Source: Sutcliffiella horikoshii
GTDB taxonomy: Bacteria; Bacillota; Bacilli; Bacillales; Bacillaceae_I
Direction: 5' to 3'
Assembly: GCF_019931755.1 (NCBI RefSeq)
Contig: NZ_CP082918.1
Span: 4,196,001 to 4,260,000 of the forward strand
Length of the DNA stretch: 64,000 nucleotides
Below the pieces are notes generated by a model that did no database searches, was not told where the DNA came from, and worked only from the letters and a program-made list of their open reading frames with translations. The position numbers were made by a program, and so were the translations under genes. Below are positions 24,870-33,627 of the stretch, in pieces (position 1 is the stretch's first letter; each line of letters starts with the position of its first letter).

Positions 24870-25697
24870 TTATGCCTCTTCAAGCCTTCCTAAATCCTGC
24901 AGCCTAGAGATCAACGGCATCCCGTTCCAAACAACCTTGCTTGGCGCCTCCCTCTTTTTCACTTCTGGTTCTTCTAGCAGCAGCCAGAAATTTTTCGTTG
25001 GCAGGTCTCCTAATTTATGTTTTTCTGACAAACGGTCTAAATAGGACCTCATGCTATTAAAATCCTTGGACTGGTTACTATTTTCTTCGGAAAAGTCATA
25101 GAGTACGCCTGCCACTTCTGATCTAGCAACTGTGAACCTTTCAGATACCCTCAAGAAAAAGTCCCAATCCCAATAATTTTTCATATCCTGATCAAACTTT
25201 CCGATTCGATCATGTAGATAGCTTCTATATAGACAGCCCGATGGGACAAACGTAGAAAACTTTCGCATCGCAGCTAAATCAAGCTCGTAGGCGAACAGAT
25301 GCCTCGTTTTTGCCTCTCGAAAGCCATTCTTTGTTGTATATTGAACAATTTCCACATCTGAATAGACTAAATCTACGTCTTTTACCTTTTCTAACATCGT
25401 TTCTATATGGGTCGGGACAATCAGGTCGTCATCATCAATGAGCATGATAAATTCCCCTTTTGCGAACGAAACGCCAATATTCCTTGCTTGAACATGCTTT
25501 ACATTCTCCGTCAAATCTATGATGGTAAGATCTAATTCCGGGTAGTATTCTTTTAAACTATCCACTCTTTCCCCTCCATCATTGACAACGATAACCTCAA
25601 AATCTTTCCTTGTTTGCAAAACGAGGGCTTCCATCAACTCTGACAGCATGGTTAATCGGTTATAGGTGGGGATGACAACAGATACTAGTGGCAACAA
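24870..25697 (-). CDS. Family 2 glycosyltransferase
   Basis: About 275 residues, GT-A fold: VVIPTYNRLTMLSELMEAL at the nucleotide-binding end, VIVVNDGG, ARNIGVSFAKGEFIMLIDDDD with the DxD-like metal site, and DWDFFLRVSE in the acceptor part. It transfers a sugar from an activated nucleotide sugar to an unknown acceptor, probably cell-surface polysaccharide. The start is unclear: a TTG at 25706 overlaps GGGAG; a TTG at 25697, nine bases after GGAG, is more likely. It stands alone, convergent with bceB. Confidence 0.82.
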   Translation of the reverse strand: MLPLVSVVIPTYNRLTMLSELMEALVLQTRKDFEVIVVNDGGERVDSLKEYYPELDLTIIDLTENVKHVQARNIGVSFAKGEFIMLIDDDDLIVPTHIETMLEKVKDVDLVYSDVEIVQYTTKNGFREAKTRHLFAYELDLAAMRKFSTFVPSGCLYRSYLHDRIGKFDQDMKNYWDWDFFLRVSERFTVARSEVAGVLYDFSEENSNQSKDFNSMRSYLDRLSEKHKLGDLPTKNFWLLLEEPEVKKREAPSKVVWNGMPLISRLQDLGRLEEA

Positions 25698-25882
25698 CCT
25701 ACTCAACTCCCTATTTCTATATACGAAAAATTAAAAATGCCCTATCTGAAAACTATGAGTAGTTCTTTTGACTTATTCATTATAATGATTTTTAACATTC
25801 ATGACGACAAAAAACTCTTTTTCGCATTAGCGGAGCAGAGAACAACAAACTTTATCCATTGATATTATTTCTCAATTACTCA

Positions 25883-25949
25883 TTGACATCCCTTATTGAT
25901 AGTCTTATAGTAATAGTTGTAGCGAAACTGATAATCATTATCATTATTG
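25883..25949 (+). promoter_or_regulatory. Fur-controlled promoter of the siderophore operon
   Basis: TTGACA (25883-25888), 17-base spacer and TATAGT (25906-25911) make a good sigma-A promoter. Just downstream, GATAATCATTATCATTATT (from 25930) matches the Fur box closely. The remainder of the gap from 25707 holds nothing else recognisable. Confidence 0.85.
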
Positions 25950-25978
25950 TAAACATATTTTAAACTGGGGGTTACATA

Positions 25979-26824
25979 ATGGTTCGCCTATATACAAAAG
26001 ACCTGAACATTGGCTATGGTGAACGCTTAATCATAAAGGACTTATCCATTGAAATTCCAGATAAACAGATTACGACGATTATTGGCTCTAACGGTTGCGG
26101 AAAATCCACGCTATTAAAAGCCATCACCAGAATCATCTCCCACCAATCTGGAACTATCCTGCTAGATGGACAAGAGATTGCCAAAGAAAATACAAAATCA
26201 CTGGCGAAAAAAATGGCGATTCTGCCTCAAACGCCTGAAAGTGTAAGCGGATTAACTGTCGGCGAGCTGGTATCCTACGGCCGTTTTCCTTATCAGAAAG
26301 GCTTCGGACGATTGACCAAAAAGGATTATGAAGTCATAGACTGGGCACTTGAAGTGACGGGGACAACGGAATTTAAATACCGCCCGGTTGACGCACTATC
26401 CGGCGGTCAACGCCAACGCGTTTGGATTGCGATGGCTTTGGCACAAGAAACAGAAATCATCTTTCTTGATGAACCTACCACCTACTTGGACATGGCTCAC
26501 CAGTTGGAAGTGCTCGAGCTTCTGCAAAAGCTTAATAGAGAGCAGGAACGCACCATCATCATGGTTTTGCACGATTTAAATCAAGCAGCAAGATTTGCCG
26601 ATTATCTTATTGCTTTAAAGGACGGCAATATTGTGATGGCAGGGGATTGTGAGGAAGTCATCACACCTGAAGTTTTAAGAAGCGTATTTCAAATCGACGC
26701 CGAAATCGGCCGAGATCCACGAACAAACAAGCCAATGTGCTTAACCTACAACTTACTTAAAGGAGACAACCAAGATGAAAAAATTAATGATTCCATTCGT
26801 ATTCCTGCTATTGCTGGTCGTTAG
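25979..26824 (+). CDS. Iron-siderophore ABC transporter ATPase (YusV/FhuC type)
   Basis: 281 residues: Walker A GSNGCGKST, Q-loop LPQTPESVSGLTV, signature [16 protein letters not shown], Walker B IIFLDEPTTYLD, switch His in MVLHDLNQAARFADY. It energises import of ferric siderophore through the two permeases downstream. GGGGG lies before the ATG. The C-terminus runs 50 bases into the next gene, ending DEKINDSIRIPAIAGR, an unusually long overlap that gives an atypical tail. The B. subtilis relative YusV serves several siderophore permeases. Confidence 0.92.
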   Translation: MVRLYTKDLNIGYGERLIIKDLSIEIPDKQITTIIGSNGCGKSTLLKAITRIISHQSGTILLDGQEIAKENTKSLAKKMAILPQTPESVSGLTVGELVSYGRFPYQKGFGRLTKKDYEVIDWALEVTGTTEFKYRPVDALSGGQRQRVWIAMALAQETEIIFLDEPTTYLDMAHQLEVLELLQKLNREQERTIIMVLHDLNQAARFADYLIALKDGNIVMAGDCEEVITPEVLRSVFQIDAEIGRDPRTNKPMCLTYNLLKGDNQDEKINDSIRIPAIAGR

Positions 26825-27716
26825 TGCCTGCGGAAATGAAAATAATAATGCAAGTAATAACAATACTGATAATTCTAATGAAGGAAATGCTTCCTCCTCT
26901 GAAACCATCACCTATGAAGCAGAAACAGGTCCAATTGAAGTACCAGCAGATCCTCAAAGAGTTGTAGTAATAAACTCCTTTGTTGCTGGAAATGTCATGG
27001 CACTCGGAACAAATATTGTTGGAACGGATTCTTGGGCAATGGCAAATCCGCGTTATCAAGAGTACCTTGAAAACGCCGAAGAAATCACCGATCAAGATTT
27101 AGAAAAAATCATTGAATTAGATCCAGATCTAATTATCGCGGCCTCCAACACGAACAACCTGGAGCAGTTAGGCGAAATTGCGCCAACTGTCGCATACACT
27201 TACGGGAAAGTGGACTATCTTACACAACATATTGAAATTGGTAAACTATTGAACAAAGAAGAAGAAGCTCAAAAATGGGTAGATGACTTCAAGGCACGCG
27301 CTCAAGAAGCTGGAGAAGAAATCCGCGCTAAAATCGGTGAGGATGCGACTGTATCTGTTATCGAAAACTTTGATAAAGAGCTTTACGTTTTCGGAGACAA
27401 CTGGGGACGCGGCACAGAGATTCTTTATCAGGAAATGAAGCTGAAGATGCCAGAAAGAGTAAAGGAAGAAGCTTTAGAAGCTGGATATTATACGCTTTCC
27501 TTTGAAGTACTGCCTGAGTTTGCAGGTGATTATGTAGTATTCAGTAAGAATTCTGAAGGGGATACATCCTTCCAGGAAACAGATACTTATAAGAATATTC
27601 CTGCAGTGAAGAATGGTCAAGTTTTTGAAGCGGATGCAAAAGAGTTCTACTTTAACGATCCGATTTCCCTTGATTTCCAATTGGATTTCTTTAAGGATAG
27701 CTTTTTAGGAAACTGA
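26775..27716 (+). CDS. Ferric-siderophore-binding lipoprotein
   Basis: 313 residues. Signal peptide with lipobox LLVVSAC, then an Asn/Ser-rich linker of about 30 residues and a Peripla_BP_2 (FecB/FhuD-type) domain: QRVVVINSFVAGNVMALG, ELDPDLIIAASNTN and the two-lobe helix. It captures a ferric siderophore outside the cell and delivers it to the permeases. The YfiY or FeuA groups are possible relatives; the ligand cannot be told. It begins inside the ATPase gene, after AGGAG at the end of that reading. Confidence 0.9.
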   Translation: MKKLMIPFVFLLLLVVSACGNENNNASNNNTDNSNEGNASSSETITYEAETGPIEVPADPQRVVVINSFVAGNVMALGTNIVGTDSWAMANPRYQEYLENAEEITDQDLEKIIELDPDLIIAASNTNNLEQLGEIAPTVAYTYGKVDYLTQHIEIGKLLNKEEEAQKWVDDFKARAQEAGEEIRAKIGEDATVSVIENFDKELYVFGDNWGRGTEILYQEMKLKMPERVKEEALEAGYYTLSFEVLPEFAGDYVVFSKNSEGDTSFQETDTYKNIPAVKNGQVFEADAKEFYFNDPISLDFQLDFFKDSFLGN

Positions 27717-27730
27717 GACTTTTTGGAGGG

Positions 27731-28798
27731 ATGCTTCTTTCATTAGAAGGTCCCTCTTATTCTATAAAAGAAAAGATGAGGATTATGAAGATTGCGTTGG
27801 AACGAAGCATTCCTTTTACAATTAAATTTATTGGGGCAATCATCGTCTTTGGGGCGGTGTTTTTTGCTGCGATGGTGCTTGGTGCTGCTGATACAACCAT
27901 TCGAGATGTATGGTTGGCATTAACTTCACCAGGAACGAGTGGAGATAAAATCCTGATCATCCGCGAAATACGGCTACCACGTGAAGTTGCTGCAATTTTT
28001 GTAGGTGCAGGGTTATCAGTTGCTGGAGCCATTATGCAAGGGATGACAAGGAATCCTTTGGCAGATCCAGGGTTGCTTGGCTTGACCGCTGGAGCGAACG
28101 CCGCACTTGCTATTACGCTTGCATTCTTGCCTTCTATTAACTACTACGGCATTACCATTGCTTGTTTTATCGGCGCGGCGGTAGGGGCAATTATGGTGTT
28201 TGGTTTAGGCGCAATGAAAAAAGGCGGATTTTCTCCTTTGCGAATCGTCCTTGCAGGTGCAGCCGTTTCTGCCTTTCTTTTTGCGATTGCTGAAGGGGTC
28301 GCGCTGACCTTTAAACTGTCGCGAGATGTCTCCATGTGGACTGCCGGGGGGATTATTGGCACAACTTGGGGCCAGTTGCAGTTGATTATTCCGTTAATTA
28401 CCGTGGGCCTGCTTGTGGCGCTTTACCTCTCCAGACAACTGACCATCCTTAGTCTTAGCGAGGAAGTGGCAGTTGGGTTAGGACAGAAGATTGCTTTTGT
28501 AAAAGCGGTATTGTTTGTTGTCATTATTTTGTTGACGGGTGCCTCTGTCGCACTTGTCGGGAATATGGCTTTTATCGGATTGATGGTTCCTCATATTGTG
28601 CGTGCCATTGTTGGGACAGATTACCGCTTCATCCTGCCGATGTCGGCGATTGTTGGAGCTACCTTCATGCTTTTCGCTGACACACTTGGACGCACCATCA
28701 ACGCTCCTTTTGAAACGCCTGTTGCAGCCATTGTAGCAATGGTAGGCCTTCCCTTCTTCCTTGTTATTGTCCGAAAAGGAGGGAAAGCATTCTCATGA
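27731..28798 (+). CDS. Ferric-siderophore permease 1 (FecCD family)
   Basis: 355 residues, nine or ten hydrophobic segments, FecCD marks RLPREVAAIFVGAGLSVAGAIMQGMTRNPLADPGLLG (core GAIMQGMTRNPLADPGLLG) and GNMAFIGLMVPHIVR. It forms a heterodimeric channel with the next gene. The annotated ATG at 27731 has GGAGGG directly against it; ATGs at 27776 or 27785 are alternatives, and the 15-18 residues before them are not conserved-looking. The stop overlaps the next start as ATGA. Confidence 0.9.
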   Translation: MLLSLEGPSYSIKEKMRIMKIALERSIPFTIKFIGAIIVFGAVFFAAMVLGAADTTIRDVWLALTSPGTSGDKILIIREIRLPREVAAIFVGAGLSVAGAIMQGMTRNPLADPGLLGLTAGANAALAITLAFLPSINYYGITIACFIGAAVGAIMVFGLGAMKKGGFSPLRIVLAGAAVSAFLFAIAEGVALTFKLSRDVSMWTAGGIIGTTWGQLQLIIPLITVGLLVALYLSRQLTILSLSEEVAVGLGQKIAFVKAVLFVVIILLTGASVALVGNMAFIGLMVPHIVRAIVGTDYRFILPMSAIVGATFMLFADTLGRTINAPFETPVAAIVAMVGLPFFLVIVRKGGKAFS

Positions 28799-29799
28799 TT
28801 CATCCATCTATTTTAAGAAAACAACGTATTATTGTGGGATTTTTGGCTTTACTTATCTTGACTACCATTGTTGTTGGTATTGGCATTGGACCGGCTTCTC
28901 TTTCATTCGATCGTTTATTACCGACCATGCTTGGTCAAGGCAGCTTTAAAGAGGAGTTTGTTTTCTTTTCCATCAGGCTTCCTCGGATTGTCATCACCAT
29001 TCTTGCCGGCATGGCGCTTGCATTATCAGGTGCGATCCTTCAAGGGATCACTCGTAACGATCTGGCGGACCCTGGGATTATTGGGATCAATGCTGGCGCA
29101 GGTGTCGCGATTTCTATTTTCTTTTTATATGTTCCGATTAATGCAGGTTCCTTTGTTTATATGTTACCAGCAGTTGCATTCTTCGGGGCGCTTATAACAG
29201 CCATGTTGATTTATTTGTTCTCGTATCAGAGGAATGGAGGACTTCAGCCTGTCCGGCTTGTATTGGTCGGAGTCGGGTTTTCAATGGCACTTTCGGGTAT
29301 GATGATTATCTTGATTTCGTCTGCTGAGCGTGTAAAAGTCGATTTCATCGCCAAGTGGCTGGCAGGTAACATTTGGGGCACTGATTGGCCATTTATACTG
29401 GCGTTGTTGCCTTGGCTGCTTGTATTGGTTCCTTTTACTTTGTATAAAGCCAACCGGTTGAATCTACTTGGCATGAGTGAGCCTGTGGCGATTGGGGTTG
29501 GGGTATCACTTGAAAAAGAACGCTTGGTTTTGCTGTTGACGGCTGTAGCATTGGCTGCTTCTGCGGTTTCGGTGACAGGTGGTATTGCTTTTGTTGGCTT
29601 GATGGCCCCTCATATCGCAAAATCGTTGGTTGGACCGCGGAACCAATTGTTCCTGCCTGTAGCGATCTTGATCGGCGGCTGGCTGCTATTGTTTGCGGAC
29701 AGCGTGGGACGCAACTTGATTGATACCGGGATTCCAGCAGGGATCATGGTCGCGTTGATTGGAGCACCTTACTTTATGTATTTGTTGTTGAGGAAGTAA
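28795..29799 (+). CDS. Ferric-siderophore permease 2 (FecCD family)
   Basis: 334 residues, FecCD family: RLPRIVITILAGMALALSGAILQGITRNDLADPGIIG (core GAILQGITRNDLADPGIIG), GGIAFVGLMAPHIAKSLVG. Paralogous to permease 1, with which it shares the operon and the membrane channel. A long palindromic terminator follows 32 bases after the stop. Confidence 0.9.
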   Translation: MIHPSILRKQRIIVGFLALLILTTIVVGIGIGPASLSFDRLLPTMLGQGSFKEEFVFFSIRLPRIVITILAGMALALSGAILQGITRNDLADPGIIGINAGAGVAISIFFLYVPINAGSFVYMLPAVAFFGALITAMLIYLFSYQRNGGLQPVRLVLVGVGFSMALSGMMIILISSAERVKVDFIAKWLAGNIWGTDWPFILALLPWLLVLVPFTLYKANRLNLLGMSEPVAIGVGVSLEKERLVLLLTAVALAASAVSVTGGIAFVGLMAPHIAKSLVGPRNQLFLPVAILIGGWLLLFADSVGRNLIDTGIPAGIMVALIGAPYFMYLLLRK

Positions 29800-29830
29800 G
29801 TGGCCGACGATGAATTACAGGTAATCAAAA

Positions 29831-29876
29831 AGGGGTCTGACCTTCAGTGCTTTAAAGCACTGAGGGTCAGACCCCT
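29831..29876. terminator. 46-base palindrome, bidirectional terminator
   Basis: AGGGGTCTGACC, TTCAGTGC, TTTAAA, GCACTGAG, GGTCAGACCCCT: the two halves are complementary except at one pair. T-rich sequence follows on the plus strand and A-rich sequence precedes it, so it can terminate both convergent operons. Its ends contain the GGGGTCTGACC motif seen elsewhere in the window. Confidence 0.85.
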
Positions 29877-29886
29877 CTTTACCCCT

Positions 29887-30564
29887 TTAACTCATCACCA
29901 AGTCACACGCTCTGTTCACCAGCTGTCCTTCATCTATATATAGAATCCGGTCGGCGATGGCTTTGGCGTCTGCAAAGTCATGGGTGACGAAGATAGAGGT
30001 GATGCCTGTTTTCTTCAGGATTTCTTTTAACTCGTCACGAATTTTTTCCTGAAGGTGAGCATCCAGGTTACTAAAAGGCTCATCGAGCAACAATAAAGAC
30101 GGTGACGGTGCCAACGCGCGAGCCAAGGCTACACGCTGCTGCTGTCCTCCACTGAGCTCGTACGGATAACGCTGGCCGTATTCAGCCAAGTTGATTAAGC
30201 TAAGCATTTCTTCCAGCCGCTCCTGCTTTTGCTTACGGTTCATTTTCCGTAACCCATACTTGATGTTTTGCGCAACTGTCATATGCGGAAACAACGCATA
30301 ATCTTGGAACACGACCCCTATGCCGCGCTTTTCCGGCACAATGAATGTTCGTGGATCAAACATCACTTCCCCATTTAACTTCATGCTTCCAGAGGTTGGA
30401 TTTTCAAGCCCCGCGATAATGCGCAATAAAGTACTCTTTCCGCTTCCGCTTTTACCAAGAATGGAAATAATCTCTCCGCGTTCAATGTCTACCTGAATAT
30501 GGTCGAGTGTATTCTTTTTTGTATTTTTATATTGGAACTGCAAATCTCTGATCTGGATAAACAT
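29887..30564 (-). CDS. Ferric-iron ABC transporter ATPase, short form (FbpC-like)
   Basis: 225 residues: Walker A GKSGSGKST, signature LSGGQQQRVALARAL, Walker B LLLLDEPFSNLD, switch His in FVTHDFADA. FbpC/PotA-type ATPases usually have about 340 residues with a C-terminal TOBE domain; this one stops after the ATPase core, so regulation by that domain is absent. It overlaps the permease stop by one base, with GGAGG in the end of that gene. Its role as iron transporter follows from the neighbours and the Fur boxes. Confidence 0.85.
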   Translation of the reverse strand: MFIQIRDLQFQYKNTKKNTLDHIQVDIERGEIISILGKSGSGKSTLLRIIAGLENPTSGSMKLNGEVMFDPRTFIVPEKRGIGVVFQDYALFPHMTVAQNIKYGLRKMNRKQKQERLEEMLSLINLAEYGQRYPYELSGGQQQRVALARALAPSPSLLLLDEPFSNLDAHLQEKIRDELKEILKKTGITSIFVTHDFADAKAIADRILYIDEGQLVNRACDLVMS

Positions 30565-32288
30565 TAGTTTGCCTCCTTATCAAGTACACGGTGAAAAATA
30601 AAGATACACAACGCACTTATGAAGATGATCATCAGGGAAGCGATAGAAGCCTCCTGCACGCGTTCATCATTTGCATATTTGAAAGCTTGTGTCGCAAGCG
30701 TTGAAAAGTTAAATGGTTGCAAGAACAAGGTTAATGGTAATTCTTTTAGAATATCCACAAATACTAAGATGAATCCACTCGCGATCGCCCCGCGCAACAG
30801 CGGAAGGTCGACCATGAAGAACGTCCTCAATGTCGACGCACCCAGCATTCTTGACGTTTCTGAATACCTGTTACCGATCTTTTCAAAGCCCGCCTCTATA
30901 TTATTAAAGCCAATGGCAAGGAATCGTATCACATAAGCAAAAATCAACATAATCAAGGTCGTTCGCAGCACAAATTCCGGTTTTAAGTTAAATTGCGCGA
31001 GGAACGTCACAATATACTGATCTAATGAAATGAAAATTGTGATGACTGCAATAGCGATGGCTGCTCCAGGAATCGAATATCCAAGTGTTGTCACCCTGGA
31101 GATGAACTTTGTCAAAAGACCTGACTGCAGTCTCGTGTAATTAGAGATGATCAGCGCTACAAAAATAATGATAAGAGATGCAATGGACGCTACCAACACT
31201 GAGTTTTTAGCCAGTGTGATAAATTCAGCATTAAACACCTTCTCATAGGTCATGAACGCCCAGCGTAAAAGCTGAAGCAACGGAATGATAAATGCGATCG
31301 TAAAGATCCCAAAGCAGTATGCAAATACTCCCCATGCCTTAGCTCCCGTAAGTTTCTTCGGCTGAATGGGACGAACTTTAGAGGAAGGATCAAAGAACTT
31401 CTTTCTTCCTCTCACAATTCTTTCAAACATAAGGACAACCATTACCAGCACCATCAGAGTCCCTGCCAGCTTCAACGCTGAATCTAAGTCCATCATTCCA
31501 TACCAGGTACGGAATATCGCCGTACTGACTGTCTGGATGCCAAAATAACTTGTAACTCCATAATCATTTAGCACTTCTAGAATAACGAGGGTCACACTAC
31601 CAACGATTGCGGCTCTTGAAATCGGCAAGGCGACACGGAAAAACGTATCCACGTCATTTCCGCCTAGTAATCTCGCATTCTCCAGTACGGATGCTGATAG
31701 GTTCTGAAAAAAGCTTCTCGTAATCGCATAAACGTATGGAAACAAGGTGACCGTAAAAATAAAGATGGCCCCCTGAATGCTCATGATATCAAAGTATGCC
31801 TGATTCACCTGCATCTCAAACGAGTTACGCAAAGTGGTCTGTATGACACCGGTATAGTTTAATATACCGTGAAATGTATAAGCAGCAATGTATGGCGGTA
31901 TTGCTAATGGAAGGATCAGCGCCCACTTCAAAAAGTTTCGCATCGGAAACTGATAAATAGTGATCAACCACGCAAGACTTGTGCCAATCAACATCGTTGC
32001 CAATGCCGTAAAAATGATGATGACAGCGGAATTTTGAACATAATCCTTCAATAAATATTCTCGTATATGAAGCCAATTGTCGTTTCCTTCTGTAAAGAAT
32101 TCCACGCCAATTAGTAAATTGGGAATTAATATAATCGTTATAAAAAAAAGACTTGCAAGAGCCCATCCTTTATGATGTACCCTTGACCAATGAAACCGAT
32201 TCACAGATGACACATCCTTCGTTGCCTCTTTGTTTCTCCATTCTAAATTATAACGAAAATCATTCTCAAATGGAACAGAAGATTCCAA
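30564..32288 (-). CDS. Ferric-iron ABC transporter permease, fused two-domain (FbpB-like)
   Basis: 574 residues with twelve hydrophobic segments in two halves, each carrying a coupling EAA-type loop (ENARLLGGNDVDTFFRVALP in the first half, ETSRMLGASTLRTFFMVDLP in the second). This duplicated form is typical of FbpB/SfuB. It carries Fe3+ across the membrane. The start is uncertain: the TTG at 32288 has no ribosome binding site; GTG codons about 25 residues further in are possible, before the first membrane segment. Confidence 0.88.
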   Translation of the reverse strand: MESSVPFENDFRYNLEWRNKEATKDVSSVNRFHWSRVHHKGWALASLFFITIILIPNLLIGVEFFTEGNDNWLHIREYLLKDYVQNSAVIIIFTALATMLIGTSLAWLITIYQFPMRNFLKWALILPLAIPPYIAAYTFHGILNYTGVIQTTLRNSFEMQVNQAYFDIMSIQGAIFIFTVTLFPYVYAITRSFFQNLSASVLENARLLGGNDVDTFFRVALPISRAAIVGSVTLVILEVLNDYGVTSYFGIQTVSTAIFRTWYGMMDLDSALKLAGTLMVLVMVVLMFERIVRGRKKFFDPSSKVRPIQPKKLTGAKAWGVFAYCFGIFTIAFIIPLLQLLRWAFMTYEKVFNAEFITLAKNSVLVASIASLIIIFVALIISNYTRLQSGLLTKFISRVTTLGYSIPGAAIAIAVITIFISLDQYIVTFLAQFNLKPEFVLRTTLIMLIFAYVIRFLAIGFNNIEAGFEKIGNRYSETSRMLGASTLRTFFMVDLPLLRGAIASGFILVFVDILKELPLTLFLQPFNFSTLATQAFKYANDERVQEASIASLMIIFISALCIFIFHRVLDKEAN

Positions 32289-32295
32289 ATAAATA

Positions 32296-32326
32296 GAACC
32301 GAAGCACTATCTAGTGTGCTTCGGTT
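32296..32326 (-). terminator. Hairpin between the iron-binding protein and permease genes
   Basis: GAACCGAAGCAC pairs with GTGCTTCGGTTC around a short loop. On the minus strand a T-rich stretch follows. It probably acts as a partial terminator so that the binding protein is made in excess. Confidence 0.65.
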
Positions 32327-32346
32327 CATGGTTTGTTCATATTTAA

Positions 32347-33450
32347 TTATTTCCAGCCAACCTCATTGAAGATGCGAATTGCCTCTTGTTGGTTTTCGCC
32401 TAACTTAGAAAGGTTGATGTCTTGCTCTTTGAACTCGCCCCAAGATTTTAATAGCTCGGAAGGTTCCACTTTCTCATTTACGGGGTATTCAGAGTTCGCT
32501 TCTGCAAATTGGCCTTGCGCCTCTTCGCTGCTTAAGAACTCGATGAACTTAACCGCATTTTCTTTATTTTTCGCATGCTTAGTCACGCCGGCACCACTGA
32601 TATTAATGTGTGTACCAGTTGTTTCTTGGTTCGGGAAGAATACGCCAACATTTTCAGCTACCTTCTTCTCTTCCTCATCTGTTCCATTTAACATAACGCC
32701 AATATAGTACGTATTCATGATCGCTACATCTGCTTCTCCTGCAGCAACAGCCTTCGCTTGGTCTCGGTCTCCACCTTCAGGATCACGAGCCATGTTATCT
32801 GCAATTCCTTGCGCCCATGCTTTTGCTTCGTCTCTTCCCATGATGTCAATGAAAGATGCTAAAAGAGACATGTTGTACATATTTTCAGAAGATCTGATAA
32901 CCACACGGTCTTTCCATTCCGGTTCAGCCAAAGCTTCATAAGTTGATAATTCCTCAGGGCTTACACGCTCTTTATCATATACGATAACACGTGCACGCTT
33001 TGTTAAACCAAACCATTGGTTATCTACATCGCGTAATTTTTCAGGGATATTTTCAGCTAAAACATCACTTTCAACCGATTGAAGTAATTCAGCGTCTTTT
33101 GCTTGATAAAGGTTACCGGCATCAGCAGTGATATATACATCTGCTTCCGTCGCTTCTCCTTCTCTGTTCAAGCGCTCCATTAGCTCTTCGCCTTTACCTT
33201 CTACCACATTGACTTTAATACCAGTTTCTTCTTCAAACTTTTTGTAAAGCATTTGATCTGCTTCATAGTGACGGCTAGTATATACGTTTACTTCGCCTGA
33301 TTCTTGCTCGTTTGTTGCTTCTTCGTTGTTCTCAGCCCCACCGTTGTTTTGAGAAGAGCTATTTCCGTTGTTATTAGTGCTGCTCACACAGCCTGTTAAC
33401 GCTAACATTAAAGCTAGCATCATGCTTAAAATGACAGTAAACTTTTTCAC
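32347..33450 (-). CDS. Ferric-iron-binding lipoprotein (FbpA/FutA type)
   Basis: About 367 residues. The lipobox is LALTGC after a hydrophobic signal; an Asn/Glu-rich linker follows. The domain starts VNVYTSRHYEADQML, and contains the adjacent tyrosines in MNTYYIGVML that bind Fe3+ in this family, with SGAGVTKHAKN before the last helices. I chose the GTG at 33450, eight bases after AGGGAG; a GTG at 33459 overlaps that site. Two Fur boxes lie just upstream, so the gene is iron-repressed. Confidence 0.9.
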   Translation of the reverse strand: MKKFTVILSMMLALMLALTGCVSSTNNNGNSSSQNNGGAENNEEATNEQESGEVNVYTSRHYEADQMLYKKFEEETGIKVNVVEGKGEELMERLNREGEATEADVYITADAGNLYQAKDAELLQSVESDVLAENIPEKLRDVDNQWFGLTKRARVIVYDKERVSPEELSTYEALAEPEWKDRVVIRSSENMYNMSLLASFIDIMGRDEAKAWAQGIADNMARDPEGGDRDQAKAVAAGEADVAIMNTYYIGVMLNGTDEEEKKVAENVGVFFPNQETTGTHINISGAGVTKHAKNKENAVKFIEFLSSEEAQGQFAEANSEYPVNEKVEPSELLKSWGEFKEQDINLSKLGENQQEAIRIFNEVGWK

Positions 33451-33486
33451 TATGTACACTCCCTATGTATGTAGTTTCATTAAAAA

Positions 33487-33530
33487 TGATAATCACTCTC
33501 ATTAACTATTGTAATGATAATCATTTTCAA
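33487..33530 (-). promoter_or_regulatory. Two Fur boxes upstream of the iron-binding protein
   Basis: TGATAATCACTCTCATTA (33487-33504) and AATGATAATCATTTTCAA (33513-33530) both match the Fur box core, the second one better. Tandem boxes imply tight iron repression. Confidence 0.85.
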
Positions 33531-33588
33531 GTCAATACTATTTTGAACATTTTCTCAAAATTTATTTGTGTTCCACGTGAAACGTAAA

Positions 33589-33619
33589 AAGGTGCAACCA
33601 GTTTAACTGATCACACCTT
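33589..33619 (-). terminator. Terminator after cstB
   Basis: On the minus strand AAGGTGTGATCAG pairs fully (three G-U) with CTGGTTGCACCTT across a 5-base loop, followed by TTTTT. Confidence 0.8.
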
Positions 33620-33627
33620 CATTCTTT

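Noticed and set aside
29887..33450. Thiamine or sulfate transporter
   Set aside because: Tandem Fur boxes and the paired tyrosines of the binding protein favour ferric iron.
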